In this document: positions 48,625 to 59,881 of the stretch, piece by piece
Layout: each line of letters starts with the position of its first letter
How positions within the stretch are numbered: position 1 is the first letter of the stretch
Assembly: GCF_037975245.1 (NCBI RefSeq)
Contig: NC_092575.1
Location: 3,231,001 to 3,291,000 of the forward strand
Direction: 5' to 3'
Length of the DNA stretch: 60,000 bases
DNA from: Apostichopus japonicus
Lineage: Eukaryota; Echinodermata; Holothuroidea; Aspidochirotida; Stichopodidae
Position numbers and translations under genes: made by a program
Notes under the pieces: generated by a model
What the model saw: only the letters and a program-made list of their open reading frames with translations
The model's database searches: none
Told to the model about the DNA's origin: nothing

Positions 48625-50067
48625 CACCAGTGAAAATTGTAGCCAAATTTAACGGACAACGTTTTGTAGCTATTACACCAGAGCCTGGAAGAGAGCTGGT
48701 CCCTCCTCCATTTTGATTGGCTCAAAAATGTTTTAATATGCAAATTAGCTATTACTAAATGAGTTTCATTTTTTATTTTGCAGATTTTTTTTTTTTTTTA
48801 ATTATATATATATTGTGGATTGACTTTTTCTTAGCCAGATCTATTTTAATGTGATGTGTATTATATTTATAAGTATTTTACAAAAAGCGGAAAATTTGTT
48901 ATGGACAGAGATGCATTATTATTATTATTATGAATATTATTACTATTATCGTCGTCGTCGTTGTCAGGATGTTTGTGTCAGTTTGTCCAAAAATGTTTCA
49001 AAATCCCCCTCTCCACTCCCTTTCCCAATTTCCAAGTATTTATCGAGGTGTCTTATTCACTGTAGTATATGAAGTGGAGATTTCATATAGAGGGCACTCA
49101 TCACTTTCACAACTTTTCTATCCCCCTTTTATTTATTGTACAGTGGCAAAAAAGTGAGAAAATCGCAACGGCCATCAGTATTATCTTGAAATATGCTAGG
49201 AAGTCACTCTTGTTCAGATTTCAGCAAAAGTGTTCACATTTCCTCCACATAGCATATTTCCCCACCTCTCTCTCTCAGGAGCTGAATAATCTGATTTTGC
49301 TCCCGCCGAAACTAATAGAAAACGAACGAACAACACCAGAAAGTAGTTTTGAAAAAACAACTGAACTCTTTTCTGGACGCTAAAATTTGAGGGCCATTGA
49401 AAAAGATGAAAGTTTTTAAAGCAGGGGCGGTTGTCTTTCCTATCCATCCATGTTTCCGTGTTTGCACCAGACCCGACAAAGTTTAAAACTTTGAGTCATG
49501 TTTGTTGTTCGGTATTATGTCTGTGAATATCTGAACCGTTTCAGCCAAGCAGCTCTGCTGATATATCAGAGAACAATTTGGAGAATCGAAACCAAAAGGG
49601 ACGATATTACCCTCGAGAACTTTCAGCACTTTTTGTCCTTTAGGGATGACGATTTTATCGACAATGTCTCACTTCTCATCAGATTCGTGAAAAGGACGTA
49701 AATTGGAACCGTGTTCACTATAAACGTCTGTGTCTTTTAACTTTTTTCCTCCAAACCAGTTGCAAATTAAGCCTAAAAGCCTTTTTCCGGAGTTCATCAC
49801 ATTTTGCAACTTACAACCCTATATATGCAAAACAGGCTAGGCTAGGCACCTCAGTGTGGAAGGTTTAGGGTTTGTGAGTTAAAGGACATCGGAGTTGCTC
49901 TCAACTATGCTAGAAATTCAGTTAACGATCACCCATTACCAGCTTTCAACAAGAATTTTACTGCCACTTTTCTTTGAATGTAGTCAGTATCCACAATGAG
50001 ATATCTAATCGTCTTCTTCAACACTCTTTAAATGTCAATGAGAAAGTAGAGAAAAATCAGAACACCA

Positions 50068-50136
50068 AGGTTTTTTGGCCTTTTGGCTAGGCTTGTGTGT
50101 AGTATCTGTTCCCTGTCTAGGGGAATCGTGATACAC
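50068..50136 (+). pseudogene. U2 snRNA-like fragment
   Basis: GGCCTTTTGGCTA, then GTGTAGTATCTGTTC, match the 5' part of U2 snRNA, including the branch-point-pairing GTAGTA. TGATAC appears 17 bases later, where U2 has its IIa stem end (16 bases in the standard sequence). The extreme 5' end, stem IIb and the Sm-site region do not match, so this is most likely a truncated or decayed U2 copy. It lies in the putative KSR 3' flank. Confidence 0.55.
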
Positions 50137-52626
50137 ACCCGACGATGATCACACAGTTAAACAATCTCGATGCAAGGGGACTGGTGTCTAGAACAGATCA
50201 GTCGTTCGGTTTTTGTGGCCCAGCTTCTCTCTCGGGTGACTTTTCTCATAAAGTATCAGAACCCTCGAAGAAAAGTACTTCTGAAAACTTTCTTGCAAAT
50301 ATTTTAGAATGCTAAAAAATTATAACGTGCTATAATTTGGGGCCTTTTAATGAGACACTTTTTTGAAAATAGATGATATAGATGGTGAAATCTGACACAT
50401 TCGATATTGATTGTTAAAACGGATTTGATAAATCATGAAACATTTATTTCGGGAAAAATGGTTGGTTTTGCCTCCGTAGTTTGTGGTGTTTAACCCTGTG
50501 TTGACATTGTTATGATTGTGTGGTATATTCAAATATACCCCTATGCAATACTAAAATAAGCAAGTTCACAAGAGTAGGGTATGGACACACATTGGAAGAC
50601 ATTTCTAAGCTGTATGGTTCTCCCCTATGTAATTATTAAATTGTGTTGGACTATTGGTAGGCATGTATCAACACCGCTGGAAGCAGTACACTGTTAGTAT
50701 GTTTATCCTATATGCAATATTACGTATACATTAAAAATGATTTCACGATGCGGAACTATTGAGAGTCGACGTTAAGATGTTAATGTAACAGACACCATTG
50801 TTTATGGAGAATATTTTTTGAAGATTAATAATTATGATGGATAACTAGGTAAGTTCACCCAATACAATATCACATAATTAAATATAATAAATTAGTAAGG
50901 TAATGATATCAAAGTGTGGGGTAATTGCAGATTAGGAAGTTTAGGAAGCAGAGTGTAATGGAAGTTTTAGTTAGTGGTTTAAATACGTAAAGGGTTGGTG
51001 GTGGTGTTTAAATCTGAAAAAAAAGAATGTAATAAAAATGTAATAAATGTAATAAATGGGTTCTGTGGTACTGGAGGACCAGTTACAAGTGCTACTTCGC
51101 TGATAGTAAATATGCTCTATGCAAAAACCACATCAAAAACGAAGGAACATTATTGGAATTTGTCAACAGATTCCAGAGTTTAGCAGACCTCTGAGAGGAG
51201 GAAGTAAACTTCACCCTATGCAATGTCATACCATAAAACAAAGAAGACATTGGTTAAGGACTTGCTTAATATAGGATCTGTTGCTAGGCAACAACCTCTG
51301 AAACGACTGTCATGACTTCTGTGTAGGGATCGTATGGAGAGCAGAAAGGGAGTCTAAGCTTGGACATTCCAGATTGCTGTAGGGTAATGTGAGGGATTGT
51401 ATTTAAAGGTCATTAGAGTCACCTCAAAATATGCTAGATAGACACAGAATGGCCACTGAAAGTAAATCTTCAAACAATCGTTTGTTAATGTTCCTTACAT
51501 TATCAATCGTTTTTTCTCCAATCACAGGCACTGAATATTGTCTAATCAAAACACACATATCAATGTCTGGGAAAGGTTTCAAAGGGTGACATCCACATGG
51601 AAAAGTTACTCTTGAAATCTCACTTGTTTTATCACCCTCAAATTGGAGATAATATACATGATGATCTTAAATATATATATATATTATATAATATAATTAT
51701 ATATACAATCGAGTGGCATATTATGATGACAGGTAGAGGAAATAGCTTTATATTACCACAAAGAGATGAAACACGTTTTAAAACGGATCCTCTTACACGA
51801 TGAGCGCCCTCTGTCTCTTTGGTTCTCTCGCATTTCACTGCCTTGAGTTCGAGTTCCAAAATTTTCATACATTTGATTTGGGGGAAAAAAAAATTCTTAT
51901 AGACTTTATTACGCTCAATACTATATAGTACTACAAGTGTATCTCTTTAAAATTTTTTTTGAATTATTACTATTATTAATTATTATTTGAATCATATGAA
52001 ACAAATTGTGTAAATAAAATAAAGTGTTGAATAGAAAAAAAAATTAACAGGATTTTTTACAGGCAACTACATGTACTTATAGATGAAGGGCTGTTATTTG
52101 AAGAAGATAACTTTAAGAAAAAAGGAAGAAAAAATTAAACAACATTTTTTGTGGACTGAAAGTTTTATGTAGTTTTCATCTGTGCAATGGCAAAGAAATA
52201 TAGGGGAATAAAAGACAGTGTTGTTTTTTGTATTTATATGTCCTAAAAAAAAAAGGGGTTTGAGTAAAAGGCAAAAAAAAAAGAAAAGAACATTTCTAAA
52301 AAATAGGAGAGTTACATATCATTCCATCTTTCAGAGATTTTAATTTTTCATGGCATATTTTAAATGATAAATGTATCAGAATCCATGCAAAGAATATAAG
52401 ATGCTTACCTCACCACCTGTTGATTAAAATCTGTGGTCGAATGCGGACGACACAACCCAAAAATAAAACAAGGGCATCGAAAAATGATTTTTAAGCTTGT
52501 CTTGTCTTTCTAGGTTTTTTTAGTTTTTGTAAACTTTTTTTTCAATAAAATAATTTTCACATTTTTGTCATCTTCTAATCTATTCACTTAATACTTGGAC
52601 CCGACTGAAACGGTGTGGGCAAATTC

Positions 52627-53022
52627 TCATTTCAAAATGACGCTTCTTTCTGCGAACGTGAAAATCTGCCATATCGTGAACTTGCTTTGAGACGAAAATC
52701 GAAAAAGGAAAATATCGAAAAAGGAAAAAAATGATATAAAAAAAAATTTCAGTGATTGAATGCCCCTTTCATAACTTATTGCATTATTACTGTCATAAGC
52801 AAAAGTAGGAAAATGTAAAACTGACCCTAGCAGAAGGTCTTGCATAGCAATCTGGCAACCATCTTGTATGGCAACGCGATACACCTCCGTTTCTTGTTTT
52901 GTATTGTGCATAGTTTTGATACAATGGGAGTAGCTATTAATAGCGGCGCAAAGCTCTCGCATTTGCGATTTCTCTTCCGGTAAAGGGAACCTCAATCTTC
53001 CTCTTCGTTGATCGCGAAGGGT
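52627..53022 (-). other. Unassigned ORF, about 132 codons, just downstream of theta GST
   Basis: It opens right after a TTAG that could be a splice acceptor (CCTTAG before 53022). The first about 75 codons look protein-like (RFPLPEEKSQMRELCAAIN, then VAIQDGCQIAMQDLL); the 3' part becomes Phe/Ser-rich and low-complexity. No family recognised. It may be part of an exon on the minus strand, a transposon remnant or chance. Confidence 0.25.
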
Positions 53023-53368
53023 CTAAGGTAAACGAACAGATGTTCAAATTTATGTCGTTTTAATTTGCTGGATCTCATCAGTATATGTAAACGCTTCCCA
53101 GAAAGAATAGATCTTCAGCCTTGTAATTTGACCTCCAGAGTTATTGAAAAAATTGAAATATTACTTTTAAACTCAATGGACCAAATATAATAATGGCAAG
53201 ACGACCTCTTTAAAGTATTTTTTTTCCGCCCCAAGTTCTAAACCACTCGTGGTTGTTGTCGAGATTGCTGGTCCATTTCTTCGCCGACCCTTTGAACTCA
53301 CATTACCTGTCATCTCTAAATAAGCAAGGCAAGTCTCTCTCTCAAAGGATGTTACAAATATTTCCCTC

Positions 53369-53527
53369 TCAGAGTTTCCCAGGGTCGCTGATTTTTCCAA
53401 ATTTGTAAACCATTTTGTGGGTGTCGTCGAAATGAGGGTTAGTTTCGTTGCGTACCCTCTGTATCCAAGCTTTCATCTTCGGGTGGTCTTTGGTAAAGTC
53501 GGGGTCTACCCCGGCTGTCTGCATTAC
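53369..53527 (-). CDS. Theta GST exon 5 and stop
   Basis: 159 nt ending in TGA at 53371-53369. It begins VMQTAGVDPDF, matching theta 'ELMHPVGAG', then HPKMKAWIQRVRNETNPHFD and a short basic tail. It is shorter than the human theta C-terminus. An ATTAAA on the minus strand at 53063-53058, about 310 bp past the stop, is a possible poly(A) signal. Confidence 0.92.
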   Translation of the reverse strand, partial: VMQTAGVDPDFTKDHPKMKAWIQRVRNETNPHFDDTHKMVYKFGKISDPGKL

Positions 53528-56500
53528 CTAAAACACAAGCAAAGAGAATGACAGAGAGAACAAATGATACAACAAAGGTCAGAGGTCAAATTGGTTTCTT
53601 CACCCTTCAAAATATAAGTATTATCTGTTACTTTATATTATCCACTGTACGATTCCACAAAATCGCTCATCACAGCAGACAAGTCTACCTAAGTTTAAAA
53701 TTCAGTCTCGGATCCCTAGCTACCCCTTATTCTGACAAAAAATTGCAATAGGAAACAAAGAGAAACAACATTAACACACAAATAACAAACAAGTCAGTCG
53801 TATGTGGATGAACTTTTAACGCTTCTGTAACCTGCTAACACCAGATAATTTAATAAGTCTCTATTCATTCCCTGTCAATGTCTGATGGCATCTGGAGAAA
53901 TTGACAATAACTCTAAGATGAGAATCCACCAGATTTTGCACAAATAATGGAAAGCTCACCTCGCAAGTTCCTAGCAGATCAGCAATGGTGATTTGGTCTC
54001 CTCCGATGTACGGCTGATCTTTAAGGAAATAATCTTCCACTGCGGTGAAAGCTTTCATGACGTTCTTCCACTGACGCTGCAATGACTCTTCGTTGGCTGG
54101 TACACCAGTTTGTAGCGGTATTATGCCCTGTTAACGGCAAATATAATATACACTAATGATTTTTACATGCAGCTCATCTGTCATGGCCCAGACTTGAAAA
54201 ACCAAACAAGCCAATCAACAGGCTGATGGACTCCAAACTTGGCGTGTACATACAACACACACTGAGTTCTCGGCTGCTATTGTTTTGGCTGGGATCAAAG
54301 TTCATGGTGGATTGACTCCATACTAGGTGGGTACTCAAGAAGGTGACCAAAACCCTCTTCCTGGACTTCCTCCCCCCCTCCCCACACATTCTGTGTAAGG
54401 CTTGATTAATTAAAAAACATTAAGAAAATATCATAATGAGGATGTAACTTACCTTTTCAACAAAATAAGGAGTAACATGAGCCCTGAGCTGTGTCTCATG
54501 CCACGACATGTACTCCTGTATCCGAGCCTTCGTTTGGTCATCGCCCGGGTTCCAATGTCCAGGGCAGCCATATTTAGACGTGAGGTATCCGAGAATTGCT
54601 GAACTACATAAACAGAAAAAGTATTCAGACTTGGTTTACATTGACCTCCAGTCAAATTACTGCACCATTTGTATTTCCCTCTCATAATCTTTGCATCTAT
54701 ATCAGAAAATTTGTTGATTTGGCTTGATGCAAGTGAAGTATGAAATAAACAACAATATCTATATAAACAACAATATACACAATACGCATCTCATAAACTG
54801 ATGCAAAGTTGAGCAGATAAATGATAGTTTACAGTCCAAAACAGCCAAAATGTCTTCAAAATTATAGTGAAATATCGTGTAAACAGATTGCAGGAGAAAG
54901 AAAACATGTAGTGTTGGCTCCTCCCTGGCTTCTGCTCAAAAAAAAAAAAACTTTTAATATTCTTTGCATAACAATTATTTTACGGTTATCAAATATTTCT
55001 GGACTCATATCAGAGCGACAAAGTTTAAAGATTTGTTAATTTAGGTCTAAATTCCCAGGAAGCATACATCACTAGGACTGAAAATAGCCGGTTACGTGTC
55101 CGGTTACATGCCCTGTAATCAAGTCTCTTATCATGACTGCAAAATCACGTTACAGTACAAAGAGTATATGTAAGTTAACTTAGTTTAGTTTAATTAATGC
55201 CAAACGACAGCAAATGAATCAATTTCTGAGTATTTCCGTTGCTATGCTATTTAGCAACAACCTTAATTTCAATAGTCATTGTTTTATATGAACACCATTA
55301 TTTTACACTTGACCCTTGCACAACATCCCCCCCACCCCCCAATCCCCTTTGCACACGCCACTGAATTTCAGTTTGAGCCCTGAAACTTTAACGGCCAGTT
55401 GCAAAGCCTAAAATTGGTAAATTTATCGACGTTACACAATTAAAATGTCACACACAAACCTTTCAGTCAATGAAAAATCTCCATCTTGGATTGCTGGTAC
55501 TCTTTGGAAAGGGTTGACTTTGGTAAACTCTGGTGATTTCTGTTCAACTGAACGGAGAAGCAAAAGTCAGAAATGTTACAATAAAATATGTTCTTCCATT
55601 ACTAAAGTATTATAAGAATATTTGGTGACTGAGAAATATTACCTTTACTGCTCAGAAAATATTATCTTAACTTCTTTATCTCAGGACTAAAGAGCGGCTG
55701 AAAACCTCATGAAGTAAATTCAGTTCAAATCGTATCACTCGAAATTCATCGTACCATACCACTTGCAAAACTCCATGTGGAAAACAGGATTAAAGTTGTC
55801 TTGATCAAGGAAAGTTTTGCTTCCTCTCGAGTAAATGAACTTTCCACACTTTCACTGCTTTTCACTAGGTACTTATGGTAATTTAAGGCATTTTATGCCC
55901 AACTAATTTAGGCTTACTGCTGTTTCATAAGCCTAGCAATTTGGAATATTCCCCCCTATGACCAGCACAAGTTTGTAGATATCCTTAGAAATTATGTGAC
56001 GGCATGCTGGCGCGGTTAGCCTAGTGTCAGCTGCACGATCCAAAGTTTCAAATCCTTACCAGTAACCAGATCCTCTTGACCTAGCCTATTCAAAATTGTT
56101 GCTTTCTAAACTGTGCTGTTCAGTAGAGTCTTCGGTGGATTTGCTAAATTTCTGGTTTGCGAATTTGGATCAATAGTTTGGGTCTGTTCCTTCATAATAG
56201 CTGCAGGGCAACAATAGCGAAACCATCGACGGATGGGTTCATTAAGAGACAGTCCTGGGAATGTCTGCGGAAGACGGAATGGTCTGTGACGAATGCACAC
56301 CAGCTATAGGCCTAGTAATATTTTAGTAACACTCTCAAGAGTTATTTGAGAAGAAAAGACTTGCTCTAAGTTGGTGTTCATCAACGATCATCACACATGG
56401 ATAGGGTTTCAAATGAGCTTCTGTTGGCTGACTAATCCTTGGGAAATACCAAACAATTCTAGGCCATAAGTTAGACTAAGTAGCCTAAGTTAGGTCTTAG

Positions 56501-59500
56501 TAAGTTACTAGTACTAGGTCTACTAGCACTATGCACCTCACAGCATGCATCGATGCAGTACTGTACACCTTCGTAAATGATCTGTGGGGTTATAGCAACC
56601 TGAGCGAAATATGACCAAATAGTCTTATACCAAAGAAATGGAATGGTAGAATGACATCAGGCTAGTCGCCAATGTTGACAATATGGACATAACAAAACCA
56701 ATGACTGTGGTTTTCCTGCTCATTGTTAATGCTGAAGTAACTTTCACATCTTGGTACTTTCCACAACTTTAGCGAACCAATCTGTCCATTCTGGCATTGA
56801 AACCTTCCTCAAGGGACTTTTGCTGCCTGTTCCAGAGGGGATCCTAGAATTTACGATGTCAAATAATTCATCAACGATACAGCTGAATTCTGTTTTTCCT
56901 TCACTACCAGCAAGTGTGGACAACTTAAAGTCATCCCTCAAGAAGTCAATAGCATCTTCAACAACAACTTAGAGTTTGTGCTACCAAGCTGATGTTCATC
57001 TTGTGTCTCAGCCACTGCATGTGCTTAGCTGTCAATTTATTTGCCAGAAATAATGTGTCTTTCTCTTGTATGTAGCTACACAAGCACCTTATAAATGAGC
57101 TTCCATTCCACTGATTTCATTTCTCCATTTCCACCTAAAAATTGCACGATTTTCATGTCAGGCAAGTGTGTGTTTCTCATTAGCTTTAGCATGTGGCAAG
57201 CATTCAAAGATAATTGTAAACAACTTTGTCCGGAAGATTAGGGTGTGGAAAATAAGCTTGCCAACCAGGGAATGTTAGCTTTGCACCAAGAATGTTGAGT
57301 GTAGACTGGTTGGCGTAGCAACCATCAAAAGTCACTGCACGAAACATTCATTCCGTTGTCTGTAAGAAGCTCAATGGAAGACTTTACAAGCACAGTGGAT
57401 TGTTAGCTCAGTGGTTAATGCTGGTGCCTTTCAATTATAAGGTCCCCTGTTCGAGTCACTCCCAGATTAATGTATGTCGTCCAGTTACAGAGTTGTTGAT
57501 AATTAACAATTCATAATCATGGACGTTAAATATGAATGTAAGAGACTGACTTCGGTCAGCTTGCGGCTTTGATAAGCCACATGAGGCTTCTTCGCGAGTT
57601 CCTGCTTGCAGGAGGATCTAATATACATACATACAAGCTGTGCCTGATTTTGAGCAGAGAGTTTGTTTACAAAGAAACATCCAGTCACATCTTTCCAACT
57701 TTGCTTAACACCTACGGCCATAAAAACAAGACATTCGGTTGCCATCTGGATCTGCAACAACACCACCATAGTTCACAAATCCCTCAAACTGCTGCTTAAC
57801 GTGGTTCCATTCTGTCTGTTTCCTAATAGACATAGCATCTACTACTAGAGAACAATCTGTCATGGTCACATCTTTCTCAGTTTCCTTCTGTAAATGAAGA
57901 AGCACCTCCTTCAAAAAACCCAGGTTTGCAGTCAACAGAAGGATCGCCACTGTCATAGGGAAGATGGATTTGGGAGGCTAGATGCACCTTTCTTCTAGAA
58001 AGTAGAAGTAGAGCGTTAATACAAACTGCTTAAGCGCGATCAGAATAACTAAATGCATGTCGGTGCTTTATTGCAGTTAGCGATCTCATTTTTTACTGTA
58101 GGGCATGTCCCACTAAAATATTCCTCAGGCCATGTATGAACATCGTGATAAAAGCTAATATAGATCTGTCTTTCAGCTCTTGCAGTAGCCTCTTCATTGT
58201 TTTAATTAACCGAAGTGACTTGATGCGTTTCTACAGAATTAAATTTTCAGACCGAAGATCTTCTATAGTCATTTGGTGTTTTCTTTGCAAAGAACATGGT
58301 GAGAACGACTTGTGATGTACCTCGTCCAGTTTCTTTGATTGCTCTTTTCTTTGGTGGGGGTGGGGGTGGGGCTTAAGACAGTTGGCACAGCACCTTTAAT
58401 AAGTTTGACATCTTATCCACTTCCATTAGACTCTTCTGAGAAGTGTGCACTACATAAAAAACTGTTTATGGTTGGTTTCCAATCTTTTCTTTCCACTTGG
58501 TGAAGCCATTTTGCTGGGAGAGCTTTATCATTGAATGGAAACCTTCAGATAAAAAGAAATCAATATAAGGCTAAAGGAAAAATGTTGATGGCTAGAGTGC
58601 AAAATTTGCTGCAAGTCTTTATATGATTTCTGCCCTTTCTCACCAGAAATTGTTGAGCTCTGCTCTTTGCTTGGGTATGTATAAGAATTGGGCCTACCTA
58701 CTTGCAAGTATACTAGCTATTAAGTACAGCTACATGCCATCATTGACAATTTTTCCAGAGATAGTGTACGTTTGTGTTCTCTTGATCGAAATGAACAGTA
58801 GATAAGAAATAGGCAGAGCAACTGTCTTTACCTTTTTTTCTTGGACAGGTCACCAATACTAAGATTAACTACATAATAAAATGTATTGAGGTATTGATAT
58901 TGAAATCCTACTCAAATCAGCAACTGCTAAAGGGCAGTATTTACACACTTCTGAAAAAAAGCTAAGCGGCCCTAGTAACAGAAGCGTAAGAGACCAAGAA
59001 ATACGAAACACCGTCTGGGCCTATTACTCTGCCGAAATTAAGCTTTGAAGTTTGAACCTGCATTTTCGTCATGAGCATCACCATGAAAGTTATGTGTGAA
59101 ATTGAATGACGCGCTCACGGTTGTAACGATTGGTGCAGCCAAAAGCGGAGTAGGAAATAACCATTTTGGTGCATTGAAAGGTTTTTTCAGTTGTTCACCT
59201 CCATTGGATTTGTTACGCACCGTTTCCGGACAAGACTTTTTGCCGAACAGCACATGACGTCATCAATACTTCCATCAGCTTCACTAATTGTTTAATGACG
59301 TCATTATGTATGTATTTTAGATCCTCCTGCAAGCAGGAACTTGTGAAGAAGCCATTATTGGCTTAGCAAGGCCGCAAGCTGACTGAAGTCAGTCTCATAG
59401 ATTCGTATTTAACGTCCATGATTATGAATTGTCAATTGTCAACAACTCTGTAACTAGACGACATACATTTATCTTGGACTTGGAGTGACTTGAACTCAGG

Positions 59501-59881
59501 ACCTAGTTACAGTATGAAGGCACCGGCGTTAACCACTGAGCTAACACTCTGTTAAATATCCCTTTATTTTTTAGTTCTATGCCTAAGAGTAATACAGAAG
59601 CAATGCTCAATTGATTTCTCTACTTCTGTTTACTTGTACTACACTCACATTTGCACTTGCCTTTGCCGTCGGTAGAGTAACGTTAGTCATTACTAACAAG
59701 TAACATAGACCTAAGTTAGACCAGGCCCTAACGAACTAGCCTAACTTTAGTTCTTCAAATTTAACTTACGTTTTCGCATAGCGATTGGGCATGGTGTAAA
59801 ATTCAAGTTGTTCACTCGACACATTATAAGGACAGCTCTCGAAGGCTGAGATAAAATGTCAAAATAAACTTTCAAAGACAT
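53369..59881 (-). CDS. Glutathione S-transferase, theta-class, 5 exons, complete
   Basis: Cytosolic enzyme that conjugates reduced glutathione to electrophiles such as organohalides and epoxides. The minus-strand exons in transcript order are 59881-59770, 55547-55460, 54603-54453, 54127-53960 and 53527-53369. They total 678 nt with matching phases and give 225 residues and TGA (theta enzymes are usually about 240). The N-terminal thioredoxin fold starts with FDILSQPSRAV, placing Ser at residue 11, the theta catalytic serine. KVNPFQRVPAI supplies the cis-Pro region, and LTES ends at Glu66-Ser67, the theta glutathione contacts. An all-helical domain follows from about residue 80. The gene is convergent with KSR. 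Intron 1 holds a P-element fossil and two SINEs. The exact paralogue number cannot be told. Confidence 0.93.
53960..54127 (-). CDS. Theta GST exon 4, helical domain core
   Basis: 56 codons, phase 0/0, acceptor TTAACAG, donor GTGAGC. It encodes VEDYFLKDQPYIGGDQITIA followed by DLLGTCE. The segment D-Q-I-T-I-A-D-L is the conserved GST N-capping box/hydrophobic staple (theta: HISLADLVA) at the start of helix 6. Confidence 0.94.
54453..54603 (-). CDS. Theta GST exon 3, domain linker and first helices
   Basis: 151 nt, phase 2 in and phase 0 out, acceptor TATGTAG, donor GTAAGT. It encodes SAILGYLTSKYG, then ARIQEYMSWHETQLR and PYFVEK. It matches theta ESVAILLYLTRKY and ARARVDEYLAWQHTTLR. Confidence 0.94.
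55460..55547 (-). CDS. Theta GST exon 2, cis-Pro and Glu66/Ser67
   Basis: 88 nt, phase 1 in and phase 2 out. The acceptor is the TTCAG just before 55547; the nearer AG at 55541-55540 would break the frame with exon 1. It encodes EQKSPEFTKVNPFQRVPAI and DGDFSLTE, followed by a split Ser. Human theta has FAQVNPLKKVPALKDGDFTLTES, so lengths match exactly. Confidence 0.93.
56745..58541 (-). pseudogene. THAP9/P-element-type transposase pseudogene
   Basis: Broken minus-strand transposase read in pieces. A THAP zinc-finger part at 58541-58413 has FPFNDKALPAKWLHQ, KDWKPTINSFLCSAHFSEE and then KLIKGAVPTV at 58404-58375; AVPT is the THAP hallmark. A coiled-coil stretch near 58290-58190 (LRSENLIL, MKRLLQELKDRS) follows. 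RNase-H-like sequence is open at 57956-57705 (SLVVDAMSIRKQTEWN, GFVNYGGV) and continues in another frame at 57769-57639 (CLVFMAVGVKQSWK, KLSAQNQAQLV). After the SINE come ELLTDNGMNV, CHMLKLMRN (about 57200) and HMQWLRHKMN (about 57020). The end is DELFDIVNSRIPSG (about 56860). Several frameshifts and stops make it inactive. The N-terminal CxxC half of the THAP finger and any terminal inverted repeats were not found. Confidence 0.85.
57392..57631 (+). mobile_element. tRNA-derived SINE, plus orientation, inserted in the transposase fossil
   Basis: The head has an A box (TTAGCTCAGTGG, about 57403) and a B box (GTTCGAGTC, about 57450). The body holds GACTTCGGTCAGCTTGCGG and the hairpin TCCTGCTTGCAGGA, and the tail is ATACATACATA. 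It is flanked by the 7-bp duplication TACAAGC at 57385-57391 and 57632-57638. Leaving out the SINE and one duplication rejoins the transposase frame as QAQLVKSSIELLTDNG, which confirms the boundaries. Confidence 0.88.
59308..59552 (-). mobile_element. Second copy of the same SINE, minus orientation
   Basis: Read on the minus strand it has TGTTAGCTCAGTGGTTAA, GAGTTCAAGTCACTCC, GACTTCAGTCAGCTTGCGG, CTTCCTGCTTGCAGGAGG-like sequence and a TACATACATA tail, collinear with the copy at 57392-57631 at roughly 85-90% by eye. It ends about 220 bp from theta GST exon 1. Target duplication unclear. Confidence 0.85.
59770..59881 (-). CDS. Theta GST exon 1, start codon and catalytic Ser11
   Basis: 112 nt, ATG at 59881, donor GTAAGT, phase 1 out. 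It encodes MSLKVYFDILSQPSRAVLIM and further sequence up to PIAMRK. LSQPSRAV matches the theta signature LSQPCRAV, with Ser exactly at residue 11. It was found by extending the alignment from the downstream exons. At 37 codons it is short, but the joint phase and residue numbering with exon 2 makes it convincing. Confidence 0.9.

Larger units (their letters stand above)
48625..53368. other. Intergenic interval and 3' UTRs between KSR and theta GST
   Basis: The two genes converge here. AT-rich DNA with many AATAAA strings on the plus strand (about 50888, 51043, 52011-52022); none can be singled out as the KSR poly(A) site, and 52011-52022 followed by an A-rich run is one candidate. It also holds a TTATTA/CGTCGT microsatellite at 48912-48962, a U2-like fragment and an unassigned minus-strand ORF. 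Confidence 0.6.
53528..55459 (-). other. Theta GST introns 2-4
   Basis: These are the introns at 53528-53959, 54128-54452 and 54604-55459. All start with GT and end with AG on the minus strand. No other feature was recognised. Confidence 0.75.
55548..59769 (-). other. Theta GST intron 1 (4.2 kb), transposon-filled
   Basis: It contains the THAP9/P-element transposase fossil (56745-58541), an inserted tRNA-derived SINE (57392-57631) and a second SINE on the other strand (about 59308-59552). Remaining sequence is AT-rich and unremarkable. Confidence 0.8.

Noticed and set aside
51800-51820. GAGCGCCCTCTG, a possible MITE terminus
   Set aside because: A single short word without an inverted mate or target duplication.
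55540-55541. Nearer AG as acceptor for theta GST exon 2
   Set aside because: It would leave exon 2 out of phase with exon 1; the upstream TTCAG has the better pyrimidine tract and restores exact alignment length to theta enzymes.
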